64,000 nucleotides of DNA. It comes from Xanthomonas translucens pv. cerealis (GTDB taxonomy: Bacteria > Pseudomonadota > Gammaproteobacteria > Xanthomonadales > Xanthomonadaceae). This document shows positions 1-10,408 of this stretch, piece by piece. Both the position numbers and the translations under genes were made by a program. The DNA is taken from positions 2,356,001-2,420,000 of the forward strand of contig NZ_CP038228.1 in the NCBI RefSeq assembly GCF_006838285.1, in the 5' to 3' direction. The notes beneath the pieces are model-generated. The model was not told where the DNA came from. It saw only the letters and a program-made list of their open reading frames with translations, and searched no databases. The stretch's first letter is position 1. The number at the start of each line of letters is the position of its first letter.

Positions 1-3000
1 CCTCCCGCCGCTGATAGACGCGCAGCAGTTCGCGCCACGGCGGCAGCCACGACGCTTCGCGTTCGAGCAGACGCCAGCAGATCACGCCGTAGCGACGCAG
101 CAAGGTCCGCGCCAGATGCTCGAGCGCCTCGCTGCGCGCCGAGGCGTCGCCAGCCTCGCTGACGCCGCGCAGCAGCGCCCAGCGCCCCGCATCCTGGATG
201 ACGTACAGCGGCACCCGGCGCCGGCGCTGCAACAGCGCCGACGGTCGCTTCGAGGCCGGCACCAACAACGCGCGCAGACCGGCGTAGCTGTCGCAGTGGA
301 TGCGGCCTGCGGCCACCAGCTCGGCCAGCGCATCTTCCAGTTCGATGGACAGCAGCCGCGTGGCATCGGCGATCTCGTCGAAGAACGAGGCGCCATGCGT
401 ACCCAAGTAATCGACCACTTTCTGCGCGCGCGAGCCTGGCGCACCCGACGCGGCGGCATCCGCGGCCGGCGCCAGCCATGACCATTGCGCGGCACTGCGC
501 CGCGGCAGCAGCAGGATCGGCGTGCTGCGCAGCGAACCGGCGCCGCCGGCATTGACCGCTGCCGGGGGCGTGCGCGTCCACAGCGTGCGCCCGGCGCTGC
601 ACAGGTCGTCCAGCCAGGCCAACGCGTAGTCGCGCACCCGCGCCGGCAACAGCTCCGCTTCCCACAGCGCCGCCGGCGCTTCGAAGCCTTCCAGCTGCGC
701 CAGCACGCCGAGCGCGACCAGCGCCTCGTGCATCCCGTCGCGGCTGCGCGGCTGCGGCCAGGCTTCCTCGCGCACGGCGGGATCGCGTCGGGGTCGAGCC
801 GGCTGACGTCATCGGCGCTGTCCGGATCCTGGTAGCGGCGGCTGTGCACAGCCTGGGTGCGGCGCTCTTCCAGCGGCGCATCGTCGAGGAACGCGTACGG
901 CCGCGCGTCCAGCGCCTCGGCCGCGAGCGGCGACGGCGCCGCCAGATCGCGCCAACACACGCACGCTGCCGTCCTCGATGCCGCGCAGCAGTTGCAGCCA
1001 GCCGTCGCTGTCCATCGCCTGGTGCAGGCAATCGTGCAGCGTCTGCGCGACCAGCAGGTGTTCGGGAATCTCGCGCTCGCCGACCAGATTCTCCGCACAG
1101 GCGACCTGGTCGGGGAACACCGTGGCCAACAGATCTTCCAACTTCATCCGCTGCAGCGGCGGGGCGACCTTGCGCCCGCCGCTGAAGCGCGGCAAGGCCA
1201 GCGCGTTGGTGGCATTCCAGCGCCAGCGCACGCCGAACAGCGGCGCGTCCAGCAGCGCCTGCACCAGCAGCTGCAGCGCCGACGACGCATGCAGAGAGCG
1301 CGCGACCTCTTCCAGCGCGAAGCTGTGCCGGGTCGACAGCGACAACACGATCACGTCCTCGGTGGCCGCCGCCTGCAGTTCGAAATTGAAGATGCGGCAG
1401 ATGCGCTTGCGCAAGGCCGGACCCCAGGCGCGATTGATGCGGCTGCCGTACACGCTGTGGATCACCAACTGGGTGCCGCCGCTGGCGTCGAAGAAGCGCT
1501 CCAGCACGATGCAAGTTTGCGTGGGCAGCGCGCCCAGCGCAGTGCGTGCGCGGTCCAGATAGTCCAGCAACTGCTGCGCAGCGGCGGCGTCCAGCGCCAG
1601 TTCCGCGTGCAGCCAGGCCAGCGCCTGCGCTGTGCCGCCCTGCTCCAGGCACCGCTCCAGCTGCGCGCGCAGCCGCGGCACGCCCACCGACAGTTCGTCG
1701 CTGCGCCCCGGCGCCTCGCCTAGCCAGAACGGGATGTTCGGCGGCGCGCCGCGCGCGTCTTCCACCCGCACCCTCCCTGCCTCCACGCGCAGGATGCGAT
1801 AGCTGGCATTGCCAGGCTGGAACACGTCGCCGCTGAGGCTCTCCACCGCGAAGTCTTCGTTGACCGTACCGATGGTCGCGGCCTGCGGCTCCAGCAACAC
1901 GCTGTAGTCGCCGGTCTCTGGAATCGTGCCGCCGGAGGTCAGCGCGGCCATGCGCGCGCCGCGGCGCTGGCGCACGCGGCCATGCACTGCGTCGCGATGC
2001 AGATAGCCGGCACGCGGACCAAGCCGGATGCTGAAGCCATCGCGCAGCATCCGCAACACCGTGTCGAAACGTTCGCGCGGCAGCGCCGCGTACGGCCAGG
2101 CAGCGCGCACCAGCGCGTACAGCGCGTCCTCGTCCCATTCCTGGCACGCCACCTCGGCGACCAGTTGCTGCGCCAGCACGTCCAGCGGCGCGTCGAGGAT
2201 GCGCAGCGCATCCAGTTCGCCGCGACGCACGCAGTCGAGCAGGGCCGCGCATTCGACCAGGTCGTCGCGCGATTGCGGGAACAGCCGCGCCTTCGGCGTG
2301 CCGCCGACGGCGTGGCCGGAACGCCCGGCGCGCTGCGGGAAACTGGCGATCGAACGCGGAGAGCCGAGCTGGTACACCAGGTCCACTTCGCCGATGTCCA
2401 GGCCAAGTTCCAGCGATGCGGTGGCGACCAGCACCTGCAACTGGCTGGCCTTGAGCCGCTGCTCGGCGAGCAGCCGCGCCTCGCGCGCCAAGCTGCCGTG
2501 GTGCGCCGCCACCATGCCGCTGCCGAGCAGTTCGCCGAGATGCCGCGCGGTGCGTTCGGCCATGCGCCAGGTGTTGACGAACACCAGCGTGGTGCGATGC
2601 GCGCGCACCAGTTCGGCCAGGCGCGCATACACCCGCTGCCACTGGTCGTTGGACATGGTCACGCTGAGCGGCGTCGGCGGCAGCTCCAGCGCCAGGTCGC
2701 GGGCACGCGCATAGCCGATGTCGACGATCTCGCACTCGGGCTGGCCGGCGTGCACCGCAGCGCTGCCGACCAGAAAGCGCACGACCGCGTCGATCGGCTT
2801 TTGCGTCGCCGACAGGCCGATGCGCAGCGGCGGCACCGCGCAAAGCTGCTGCAGGCGCTGCAGCGACAGCGCCAGGTGGCTGCCGCGCTTGTTCGCGGCA
2901 AGCGCGTGGATCTCATCGACGATCACCGTGTGCACGTGGCGCGGCGCATCGCGCCCCGACACCGACCCGAGCAGCACGTACAGCGACTCGGGCGTGGTCA

Positions 3001-3425
3001 CCAGCACATGCGGCGGGGCGCCGCCGCGCCTGCGCGCGCGCGCGCTGCGGCGTGTCGCCGGGGCGCACCGCGGTGCGGATCTCCACGTCGGGCAGGCCGA
3101 GCGCGGCCAACTCGGCGCGAATGCCGGTCAGCGGCGCCGCGAGATTGAGCAAGATATCGTTCGAAAGCGCTTTCAGCGGCGACACGTATAACACTTGGGT
3201 GTGGTCGGCGAGTCCGCCATCGCACAGACCTTCACGCAACAGCGCATCGAGCGCAGCGAGAAACGCGGTCAGGGGCTTGCCGGAGCCGGTGGGCGCCGCC
3301 ACCAAGGTGTGCCGTCCGGCCTTGATCGCCGGCCACGCAGCCAGTTGCGCCGGCGTCGGCGAGGCAAAACGGCGCTCGAATCAGCGGGCGACGGCAGGAT
3401 GGAAGCGTGCTTGCACGAACGACAT
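1..3425 (-). pseudogene. lhr: Lhr-type DEAD/DEAH helicase, multiply broken, runs off left edge
   Basis: The pieces rebuild a large Lhr-family ATP-dependent helicase: APTGSGK motif, [29 protein letters not shown], the VDEIHAL box (DEAD-like VDEIH), GLSATQKP, then the long Lhr winged-helix core. The start at 3425 has an AGGAG ribosome site 7 bases upstream. Lesions seen: codon 15 is TGA (3381-3383) where a Trp is expected; the Walker A Thr after Lys is Pro (3273-3275); a frameshift in a GC-dinucleotide run (3032-3045); apparent one-base losses near 945 and near 777. The downstream frame then stays open to base 1. Coding identity persists in all pieces, so decay is recent. Intact relatives are about 1400-1500 residues and act in DNA/RNA unwinding and repair. 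A cluster of sequencing errors is possible, but five lesions in one gene argue for a pseudogene. Confidence 0.85.
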
Positions 3426-4021
3426 GCGATCTCCTGCGACGCAACGTCGCGATCGAATGCACTGCGGGCGAAAACATGGAATGTCGCGATCGTCCTTGGC
3501 ACAACAACCGAGTCAGTCACGCACCGAAAACATGGTGACGTTACCAATGCAGATCAAGCAAGCATGCGCGGCGCAGCTGTTTTCAAGGGGTTTTCGGTTA
3601 ATGATTCAGTGAAGACCACACTGTCTACCACTTACACCAAAATGCGCGGCTATGTTGTCGATGCCGTCACGCCTGCGCATCTAGCGTTAGCGCACTGGAC
3701 GCAAAATTCGCTTTGGGGAGCCTTGCATGCAGCATGGCAGCATGATCGAACAACTGCGTCGATGCCGACGCAGCAATGCAGTGGTGGCGCCTGCCTGCGC
3801 CAGTGCGACGGCATTGCGCAGCACACACCCGGGCCGCGCAGACCATCGCGCGCTGCAGTGTATTGCAGCGTTCTTCACACGCTGTAGCAGTTCGCACCGG
3901 CACGGCGTGCACGTTGGCGCATCGTGTTTCCTTTCCCTGAGCCATCCGCCCGCCATCGGCGAGGCGGCGATCCGGCATTGACTTCATCTCCGCATTTTTC
4001 ACTAGCCAAGGAGCATCAGCA
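3426..4021. other. Intergenic gap without a supported gene
   Basis: About 600 bases between the divergent helicase remnant and the DUF3175 gene. It is less GC-rich than its surroundings. Open frames here, including a 172-codon minus-strand one that overlaps the DUF3175 gene, show no recognisable family pattern or ribosome site. It probably holds the promoter of the DUF3175 gene, but I could not pick convincing -35/-10 boxes. Confidence 0.5.
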
Positions 4022-4339
4022 GTGGCAGACAGCAGCTCGAACGTTTCTAACACCCACTGGGTCCAGCCGGTAAACGAAAGCAGCGATGCGCAAGAACTCA
4101 CGCCCAGCGTGTTCGAACGCGACGACCCGGTGTCCATCGCCCGTTCGCTCAAGCACTCCGCCGACAAGAGCGCACGGCGCCGCACCGGCCCGTATCGTTC
4201 GGCGATGTCGATGCTGACGTTCTACATCAATCGCGCCGGCAAGCAGTTGCCGGCGCAGCGGCGCGAAGTGCTGGAGCAGGCCAAGGACGAGCTGCGCATC
4301 CTGTACGGCAAACCGCGCAAGGGCGGCACGGCCGGTTGA
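4022..4339 (+). CDS. DUF3175 domain protein
   Basis: A 105-residue soluble protein whose second half (about residues 30-100) matches the DUF3175 pattern as I remember it: VFERDDPVSIARSLKHSA, then RRRTGPYRSAMSMLTFY with INRAGKQLPAQRR, then LEQAKDELRILYG. The function of this family is not known. The ATG at 4022 follows AAGGAGCATCAGC, a good ribosome site, so the start is secure. No signal peptide or membrane segment is visible. It stands alone, with the helicase remnant divergent upstream and the GAF-EAL gene downstream on the same strand. Confidence 0.85.
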   Translation: MADSSSNVSNTHWVQPVNESSDAQELTPSVFERDDPVSIARSLKHSADKSARRRTGPYRSAMSMLTFYINRAGKQLPAQRREVLEQAKDELRILYGKPRKGGTAG

Positions 4340-4458
4340 ACGCCGCGCTCGGGCATGCCATGGCGCAGCGTGATGCGCGCTGCAATTCCATGCTCCGCTA
4401 GCGCAACTCCGGCGAAATCCGATTGCCCTGCGCCGAACCATCGGCGCATGATCCGGGC

Positions 4459-5832
4459 ATGACCAAGGAATCCGATGTTTCGGACTGGGTCCAGCGCCCT
4501 GCCGATACCACTGCCGAGTCCGACCCGGTTGTCTCGACGATGAGCGAGGATGCGCTGCTGCTATCGCGGATCATCCTGGCCCAGGGCGAGATCGCTGCCG
4601 CCGGCAGCGATCCGTTGCAGGTGGTCGATGTGGTGACCCGCCGCGCGCAGGAGCTGACCCGCTCCAACGGCGCGGTGGTGGAGATGCGCGACGGCAACGA
4701 CATGCTGTACTGGTCGGCGAGCGGCAGCGCTGAACAGCATCTGGGCCTGCGCCTGCCCAGCACCTGCAGCCTGTCCGGGCTATGCATGCGCAGCGGCAAG
4801 GTGCTGCAGTGCGACGATTCGGAGCAGGACCCGCGGGTCAATCTGGAGGCCTGCCGCAAGGTCGGCCTGCGCTCGATGCTGGTGGTGCCGCTCCGCTATG
4901 GCGAGCGCGGCATCGGCGTGCTCAAGGTGATGTCGCCCTACCCCTGCAGCTACACCGCGCAGGACGTGCGCACGCTGGAGATGCTGGCGACCCTGGTCGG
5001 CGCGACCCTGGCGCTGGCGATGGACCGCGCCGCGCTGCAGACCGACATCGCGCGCCGCCAGAACGCAGAGAAACACGCGTTCCGCGAGAAGGCGGCGATC
5101 GCCACGCGGATCCGCGAGGTCATCGCCAACGAACGCCTGCAGATCGTGACCCAGCCGGTGCTGGCGCTGTCAACGCAACGCATCGTCGGCGTAGAGGCGT
5201 TGTCGCGGTTCCCGTCCAATCCCGGCCTGGCACCGTTGCGCTGGTTCGACGACGCGAACAAGGTCGGGCTTGCGCTGGAACTGGAGCTGGCCGCGGCGCG
5301 CAAAGCGCTGCCGTTGCTGGCGCAGCTGCCGGCGCCGCTGTACCTGGCGATCAATGTCTCCGCGCAGACCCTGCTGCACCCGCAGCTGGAGGAGTTGCTG
5401 CATGGCCACGACCTGTCGCGGGTGGTGCTGGAGATCACCGAGCACTTGCAGGCGCCAGACTACCCGCGCCTGTCCGAGCATATCGGCGCGCTGCAGCGGC
5501 AGGGCCTGCGCATCGCGCTGGACGACGCCGGCACCGGCTTCGCCAGCCTGCGCCACCTGCTGCACCTGTCGCCGGACATCATCAAACTGGACCTGACCCT
5601 GACCCGCGGCATCGATGCCGAACCGCGGCGCCAGAGGCTGGCGCTGGCGATCCTGTCCTTCGCCGCCGAAACCAACGCCAGCGTGATCGTCGAAGGCATC
5701 GAGACCGAGAGCGAATTGTCCACCCTGCAGGCGCTGGGCGCGCGCTACGGCCAAGGCTACCAACTGGCGCATCCGGGGCCGCTGTCGGCGCACCTGGCGC
5801 GCTATCCGGCGATCAGCGACGAGGCGGACTGA
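4459..5832 (+). CDS. GAF-EAL protein, putative cyclic-di-GMP phosphodiesterase
   Basis: Start chosen at ATG 4459 (MTKESDVSDW); a TTG at 4423 is possible upstream. The N-terminal part (about residues 30-190) looks like a GAF sensor domain, with the characteristic ML-VVPL-Y-ERGIGVLKV strand pattern. The C-terminal EAL domain holds the residues needed for catalysis: VEAL, INVS, EITEH, LDDAGTGFASL, IIKLDL, VEGIET and a final QGYQLAHP. The usual DDFGTG motif reads DDAGTG here, a change at a non-metal-binding position. No GGDEF domain and no membrane segment are seen, so it is probably a soluble c-di-GMP hydrolase controlled by a small ligand. The ligand cannot be read from the sequence. Confidence 0.88.
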   Translation: MTKESDVSDWVQRPADTTAESDPVVSTMSEDALLLSRIILAQGEIAAAGSDPLQVVDVVTRRAQELTRSNGAVVEMRDGNDMLYWSASGSAEQHLGLRLPSTCSLSGLCMRSGKVLQCDDSEQDPRVNLEACRKVGLRSMLVVPLRYGERGIGVLKVMSPYPCSYTAQDVRTLEMLATLVGATLALAMDRAALQTDIARRQNAEKHAFREKAAIATRIREVIANERLQIVTQPVLALSTQRIVGVEALSRFPSNPGLAPLRWFDDANKVGLALELELAAARKALPLLAQLPAPLYLAINVSAQTLLHPQLEELLHGHDLSRVVLEITEHLQAPDYPRLSEHIGALQRQGLRIALDDAGTGFASLRHLLHLSPDIIKLDLTLTRGIDAEPRRQRLALAILSFAAETNASVIVEGIETESELSTLQALGARYGQGYQLAHPGPLSAHLARYPAISDEAD

Positions 5833-5888
5833 GCGCGCGACTGGCCTCGCAAAGGCATTTCGACCGAGGTGTTCCAGCTGACGCAGTG

Positions 5889-5959
5889 TTGTGGGAGCGA
5901 CTTCAGTCGCGACGGGCATTACCGGCACAGCCACGTGGCGACTGAAGTCGCTCCCACAA
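5889..5959. repeat. Perfect 22-bp inverted repeat, REP-like
   Basis: TTGTGGGAGCGACTTCAGTCGC at 5889-5910 (given here as two joined pieces TTGTGGGAGCG and ACTTCAGTCGC) is repeated exactly in inverse at 5938-5959, with a 27-base loop. It lies in the convergent gap between the EAL gene and pnp. This GTGGGAGCGACTTCAGTCGC-type palindrome is common between genes in Xanthomonas and Pseudomonas relatives, from general knowledge. It may serve as a bidirectional transcription stop. Confidence 0.8.
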
Positions 5960-6026
5960 TGTTCCTCGCCTGCTACGCATCTTGATCGCCGAGCCAACTC
6001 GCACACCACGTCCCAGCGCCGCGCAT

Positions 6027-6052
6027 GAAAAAAGCGGGCCGAAGCCCGCTTT
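6027..6052 (-). terminator. Rho-independent terminator after pnp
   Basis: On the minus strand, 26 bases past the pnp stop, AAAGCGGGC-ttcg-GCCCGCTTT forms a nine-pair stem with a stable UUCG loop, followed by more T residues. This is a textbook intrinsic terminator ending the rpsO-pnp transcript. Confidence 0.9.
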
Positions 6053-6077
6053 CTTTGCAGCAATGGACGCCGACGGC

Positions 6078-8186
<2,109 letters not shown>

Positions 8187-8304
8187 GGGGTTTCCTTGGA
8201 TGATGCTGTCTTCGAATGGACCGCTGACGGCCCATGCCGCTGGCGGGTGGCCGGGAGGATCCGGCCGGCGGCGCGGAGCATTCCCCGGGCCACGGTACTA
8301 CCCA

Positions 8305-8336
8305 AAACGAAACCGCGGCGCATCACTGCGCCGCGG
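8305..8336 (-). terminator. Hairpin between rpsO and pnp, partial terminator
   Basis: CCGCGGCGCA-tcac-TGCGCCGCGG (8313-8336) gives a perfect ten-pair stem directly after the rpsO stop. Read on the minus strand it is followed by TTTCGTTTTG, a moderate T tract. It fits a leaky terminator or processing site between rpsO and pnp, as known from E. coli. Confidence 0.75.
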
Positions 8337-8350
8337 TAGGGTTCGTTGCC

Positions 8351-8611
8351 TCAGCGACGCAGGCCGAGCTTCTCGATCAGCGCCTTGTAGCGCTCGCCAT
8401 CCTTCTTCTTCAGATAGTCGAGCAGGCTGCGGCGGCGGTTGACCATCTGCAGCAGGCCGCGGCGGCTGTGGTGGTCCTTCTTGTGGGTCTTGAAGTGGCC
8501 GGTCAGCAGCTCGATGCGCGCGGTCAGCAGGGCGACCTGCACTTCCGGGGAGCCGGTATCGGCGGCGCCGCGCTTGTTTTCTTCGATGACTTTCTGGGTG
8601 TCGATGGACAT
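8351..8611 (-). CDS. rpsO: 30S ribosomal protein S15
   Basis: An 86-residue S15: [14 protein letters not shown] at the start, then the [20 protein letters not shown] core and the basic [17 protein letters not shown] helix that binds 16S rRNA. The length is normal. The start at 8611 follows a purine-rich stretch (TCAGAGAAAACACAGC). It is the first gene after its own promoter at 8727-8755 and precedes pnp. S15 binds early to the central domain of 16S rRNA during 30S assembly. Confidence 0.98.
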   Translation of the reverse strand: MSIDTQKVIEENKRGAADTGSPEVQVALLTARIELLTGHFKTHKKDHHSRRGLLQMVNRRRSLLDYLKKKDGERYKALIEKLGLRR

Positions 8612-8726
8612 GCTGTGTTTTCTCTGAGATGCGGGGCCGGCAGAAACGTGCTGATGAGACGCACCGCCTGGCTCGCCGATTGCGAAGGATTGCGCCGGAG
8701 CGCAGGGTTGCCGTAAAGGCCGCCGA

Positions 8727-8755
8727 ATTGTACCGGCCCCAGCCCGGACGAACAA
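8727..8755 (-). promoter_or_regulatory. Sigma-70 promoter for rpsO-pnp
   Basis: Minus strand: TTGTTC (8755-8750), a 17-base spacer, then TACAAT (8732-8727). This is near-consensus and places the start of transcription about 110 bases before the rpsO start codon, in the gap after truB. Confidence 0.75.
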
Positions 8756-8826
8756 GGTGTTAACGCCGCGTCACGGCCAGGCCGGCGACATGAAGGCCCG
8801 TGCCGGGCCGCGCGGCAGGCCGCGGA

Positions 8827-9753
8827 TCAGAGGTTGAACATGCGCTGCGGCGCCAGCAGCCCGCCAGCATCGACCTGGCCCAGCCCCAGCGGCAGGCCGT
8901 CGTCGCCGAACACCGCGACCGCGCCCGGCGCCCAGGCGGCATCGCGCAGGCGCTGGCCCATGCGGAAACGCTGCGCCGCAGCAGGGTCCAGGCGCAACGG
9001 CGGGAAGTCGACCAGGCCGGCGGCCAGCGGCAGCAGCAGCGCTTCCAAGGCCTGCGGCTCCTGCGCGGCCAGCTGCTGCAGCCGCTCCAGGGTCACCATC
9101 TGCGGTTGCCGGAACGGCTCCACCCACAGGCGCCGCAGCCCGGCGATATGCGCGCCGCAGCCCAGCGCCTCGCCCAGGTCGCGGGCCAGGCTGCGGATAT
9201 AGGTGCCGGAGCCGCAGGCCACGTGCAGGCGCAGGCGCTCGCCCTCGTGGGCGAGCACGTCGATGGCGTGGACCTCGACGTCGCGCTCCGGCGCCTCGAT
9301 CGCCTCACCCCGGCGCGCCTTGGCGTACAGCGGCTCGCCACCCTGCTTCAGTGCCGAATAGATCGGCGCGCGCTGGCGGATGCGTCCGCGCAGCGGCGCC
9401 AGCGCCGCCTGCAGGGTCGCCGCATCGATCGGCGGCACCGGGCGGGTGCGCAGCACCGCGCCGTCGGCATCGTCGCTGTCGGTGCTCACCCCGAGCACGA
9501 TCTCGGCTTCATAGGCCTTGGCCGATCCCAGCAGCAGCCCGGCCAGCTTGGTCGCCTCGCCGAAGCATAGCGGCAGCAGGCCGGTGGCCAGCGGATCCAG
9601 GCTGCCGGTATGGCCGCCCTTCTCGGCACGGAACAGCCGCCGCGCCGCCTGCAGCGCCGCGTTGGAACTCATGCCGGCCGGCTTGTCTAGCAGCATGATG
9701 CCGTCGAGACGGCGGAAGGAAATACGGGGCAGTCGGGGGCCGAAGACGGGCAT
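8827..9753 (-). CDS. truB: tRNA pseudouridine(55) synthase TruB
   Basis: A 308-residue enzyme that makes pseudouridine 55 in the T-loop of tRNAs. The N-terminal core shows [16 protein letters not shown] and [17 protein letters not shown]; the Asp of GSLDPLA is the catalytic residue. [19 protein letters not shown] is the later conserved motif. The ATG at 9753 is preferred: the reading frame stays open further upstream, but that part translates the GGGACTC repeat and is not conserved protein. It follows rbfA and precedes rpsO. Confidence 0.96.
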   Translation of the reverse strand: MPVFGPRLPRISFRRLDGIMLLDKPAGMSSNAALQAARRLFRAEKGGHTGSLDPLATGLLPLCFGEATKLAGLLLGSAKAYEAEIVLGVSTDSDDADGAVLRTRPVPPIDAATLQAALAPLRGRIRQRAPIYSALKQGGEPLYAKARRGEAIEAPERDVEVHAIDVLAHEGERLRLHVACGSGTYIRSLARDLGEALGCGAHIAGLRRLWVEPFRQPQMVTLERLQQLAAQEPQALEALLLPLAAGLVDFPPLRLDPAAAQRFRMGQRLRDAAWAPGAVAVFGDDGLPLGLGQVDAGGLLAPQRMFNL

Positions 9754-9799
9754 GGGGGAATCGGGACCGGGGACTCGGGACTCGGGACTCGGAAAAGCC
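9754..9799. repeat. GGGACTC heptad tract upstream of truB
   Basis: On the plus strand GGGAATCGGGACCGG is followed by three GGGACTC(GG) units. It starts immediately upstream of the truB start codon. It belongs to the same family as the arrays near 10.3, 32.4, 35.0 and 43.8 kb, but no opposite C-rich arm is found before the rbfA stop, so it looks degenerate. Confidence 0.65.
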
Positions 9800-9889
9800 G
9801 AATCTGGAATCGGACGGTGAGGCCTGCGCGATGGCGCAGGCCGGACTTGGAAAATGGCTGCAGACGATGCTCCCGCATCGGACAACCGC

Positions 9890-10291
9890 TCACTCCTTGG
9901 ACGGAGCCGGCTCGCTGTCGCCGTTATCGTCTTCGGTGTTCTGCAGTTCCGGCATGTCGCGCAGCAGGTTGTCGATGCGCTCGCCGCGATCGACCGAATC
10001 GTCGTAGTGGAAATGCAGTTCGGGTACGTGGCGCAGCTTCATCGCCCGCGCCAGCTCGCTGCGCAGTTGCGGCGCCAGCTCTTTCAGGCCCTTGACCGCC
10101 TCGACCGAGCGCTCGGGCAGCAACGCGGTAACGAACACCTTGGCATGGGCCAGGTCGCGGGTGACCTCGACGTCGGACACGCTGACCGACGGCAGGCCGT
10201 GATCGCGCACGGCCGAATGCACGATCGTGCCCAGGTCGCGGCGGATCTGCGCGGAAACGCGATCGGTACGGTGGAAGGATTTTGTTGCCAT
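9890..10291 (-). CDS. rbfA: 30S ribosome-binding factor RbfA
   Basis: A 133-residue ribosome maturation factor with the family pattern: [19 protein letters not shown] at the N-terminus, [19 protein letters not shown] in the KH-like core, and [19 protein letters not shown]. It binds free 30S subunits and supports late 16S rRNA 5' end maturation. It sits between infB and truB as in E. coli. The last about 20 residues are acidic and low in complexity ([14 protein letters not shown]), which is normal for the variable tail. Confidence 0.97.
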   Translation of the reverse strand: MATKSFHRTDRVSAQIRRDLGTIVHSAVRDHGLPSVSVSDVEVTRDLAHAKVFVTALLPERSVEAVKGLKELAPQLRSELARAMKLRHVPELHFHYDDSVDRGERIDNLLRDMPELQNTEDDNGDSEPAPSKE

Positions 10292-10311
10292 GGTCCGGAA
10301 TCTCTTTGATG

Positions 10312-10403
10312 CGGGACCGGGGACCGGGGACCGGGGACCGGGAAGAGCAAGAGCGGCTGCTTTTGCTTTTCCCTGGTCCCCGGTCCCCGGTCCCCGGTCC
10401 CGG
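10312..10403. repeat. Inverted GGGACCGG/CCGGTCCC heptad array between infB and rbfA
   Basis: Plus strand: a G-rich arm of GGGACCG-type units (10312-10343), a 26-base spacer with AGAGCAAGAGC and GCTTTTGCTTTT, then a complementary C-rich arm (10370-10403). The arms can pair over about 30 bases. The C-rich arm ends five bases from the infB stop codon and the G-rich arm begins about 20 bases from the rbfA start, so the element fills the whole gap. Confidence 0.85.
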
Positions 10404-10408
10404 CTACA

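Noticed and set aside
3032..3045. Programmed frameshift in the helicase gene
   Set aside because: A GC-dinucleotide run is not a known slippery signal, and a stop codon plus two more shifts in the same gene make decay more likely.
3667..4185. 172-codon minus-strand frame opposite the DUF3175 gene
   Set aside because: No ribosome site or family pattern; overlaps a well-supported gene on the plus strand.
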